Source: an uncultured Eubacteriales bacterium (GTDB lineage Bacteria; Bacillota; Clostridia; Peptostreptococcales; Anaerovoracaceae). Taken from it: a stretch of DNA of 6,679 nt. A model generated the notes under the pieces. The model was not told the origin of the DNA. It saw nothing but the letters and a program-made list of their open reading frames with translations, and did not search any database. A program made the position numbers and the translations under genes. This document shows positions 5,902 through 6,679 of the stretch, in pieces. The stretch spans positions 1 to 6,679 of the forward strand of contig CADBSP010000110.1 in NCBI GenBank assembly GCA_902797405.1, in the 5' to 3' direction. How positions within the stretch are numbered: the stretch's first letter is position 1; each line of letters starts with the position of its first letter.

Positions 5902-6679
5902 ATGAACATAATGGTAATTGGTGGTGGCGGCCGCGAACACGCCATCATAAAGAGCATAAAAAAGAATCCGAATGCCGATAAGATATATGCGCTTCCCGGA
6001 AATGGCGGAATTGCATCTGATGCTGAGTGCGTGGATATTGGAGCAACAGATTTGGATAAGATAATAGAATTTGCCAAATCAAACGATATCGACTATGCCG
6101 TAGTAGCTCCCGACGATCCACTTGTAATGGGCCTTGTAGATATGTTGGAAGAGGTTGGAATCCCTTGCTTTGGTCCATCCAAGGACGCTGCAATTATCGA
6201 AGGCAGCAAGGCTTTCTCTAAAGAACTAATGAAGAAATACGGTATTCCAACTGCGGAATATGAAATTTTTGATGATATAGATGATGCATACGAATATGTG
6301 GAAACCTGTAATATCCCCGTGGTAATAAAGGCGGACGGACTTGCACTGGGAAAGGGTGTTATTATTGCGGAATCCAGGGATGATGCGAAGGCAGCTATAA
6401 AGTCCATCATGGAGGATAAGGCCTTTGGCAAAAGCGGAGACACTATAGTAATAGAAGAATTCCTAGAGGGGCCTGAAGTTTCAGTGCTTTCGTTTACCGA
6501 TGGAAACACTCTTATTCCAATGGTTTCTTCCATGGATCATAAGAGAGCTATGGACGGTGATCAGGGGCTTAATACCGGTGGTATGGGTACAATCGCTCCA
6601 AATCCTTATTATACAGATGAAGTCGCAGCGATATGCCATGAAGAGATTTTTCTTCCTACGATGCTTGCCATGAATAGGG
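5902..6679 (+). CDS. purD: Phosphoribosylamine-glycine ligase (GAR synthetase), 3' end cut by window
   Basis: This cytosolic ATP-grasp enzyme joins glycine to phosphoribosylamine, giving GAR (step 2); it acts on the unstable product of PurF. The window holds 259 codons of an expected 420 or so, and the frame runs off the edge open. The N-terminal domain shows VIGGGGREHAI at 5-15, LPGNGG at 31-36 and APDDPLVMG at 69-77, where E. coli has GPEAPLVKG. GPSKDAAIIEGSKAFSK at 91-107 leads into the ATP-grasp domain, with VIKADGLALGKGV at 141-153, VIEEFLEGPEVS at 183-194, and DHKRAMDGDQGLNTGGMG at 212-229, which carries substrate- and nucleotide-binding residues in the family. The start has GTGAGGA at 5891-5897 ending 4 bases upstream. 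No frameshift or missing key residue is seen in the part present. Confidence 0.96.
   Translation, partial: MNIMVIGGGGREHAIIKSIKKNPNADKIYALPGNGGIASDAECVDIGATDLDKIIEFAKSNDIDYAVVAPDDPLVMGLVDMLEEVGIPCFGPSKDAAIIEGSKAFSKELMKKYGIPTAEYEIFDDIDDAYEYVETCNIPVVIKADGLALGKGVIIAESRDDAKAAIKSIMEDKAFGKSGDTIVIEEFLEGPEVSVLSFTDGNTLIPMVSSMDHKRAMDGDQGLNTGGMGTIAPNPYYTDEVAAICHEEIFLPTMLAMNR

Noticed and set aside
5859..6077. 72-codon minus-strand frame at the purD start
   Set aside because: It overlaps the purD ribosome binding site and the conserved GGGGREHA motif in antisense, with no independent support.
6093..6533. 146-codon minus-strand frame opposite purD
   Set aside because: It is antisense to conserved ATP-grasp motifs and its Ser/Ile-rich translation is typical of a shadow frame.

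Overview
This window is a de novo purine biosynthesis cluster from what looks like a low-GC Gram-positive bacterium of the class Clostridia, most likely near Lachnospiraceae. The reasons are a Bacillus/Clostridium-type PurF with a propeptide and four Fe-S cysteines, AAGGAG/GAAAGGA ribosome binding sites, very AT-rich gaps, and an archaeal-type IMP cyclohydrolase next to a stand-alone AICAR transformylase. The assignment rests on recalled family resemblance; genus cannot be fixed from this stretch.

Layout, all on the + strand: an AT-rich leader (1-152); purF (153-1583); purM (1669-2799); purN (2789-3391, overlapping purM by 11 bases); a 155-base AT-rich gap with degenerate tandem repeats and a candidate promoter; an unrecognised 66-residue two-helix membrane protein (3547-3747); a PurO-type IMP cyclohydrolase (3831-4553); a PurH lacking its cyclohydrolase domain (4635-5819); an 82-base gap with a candidate promoter and a motif shared with the earlier gap; and the first 259 codons of purD (5902 to the window end). 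No stretch over 300 bases lacks a gene, and I see no RNA gene, mobile element, CRISPR array or riboswitch.

Together the genes supply pathway step 1 (PurF: PRPP to phosphoribosylamine), step 2 (PurD: to GAR), step 3 (PurN: GAR to FGAR), step 5 (PurM: FGAM to AIR), and the last two steps, AICAR to FAICAR (PurH transformylase) and FAICAR to IMP (PurO-type cyclohydrolase). PurL, PurE, PurC/PurK and PurB are not in the window. The notable points are the replacement of the usual bifunctional PurH by two adjacent single-function genes of apparently different origin, the unexplained small membrane protein among them, and repeated intergenic sequence that may be regulatory.
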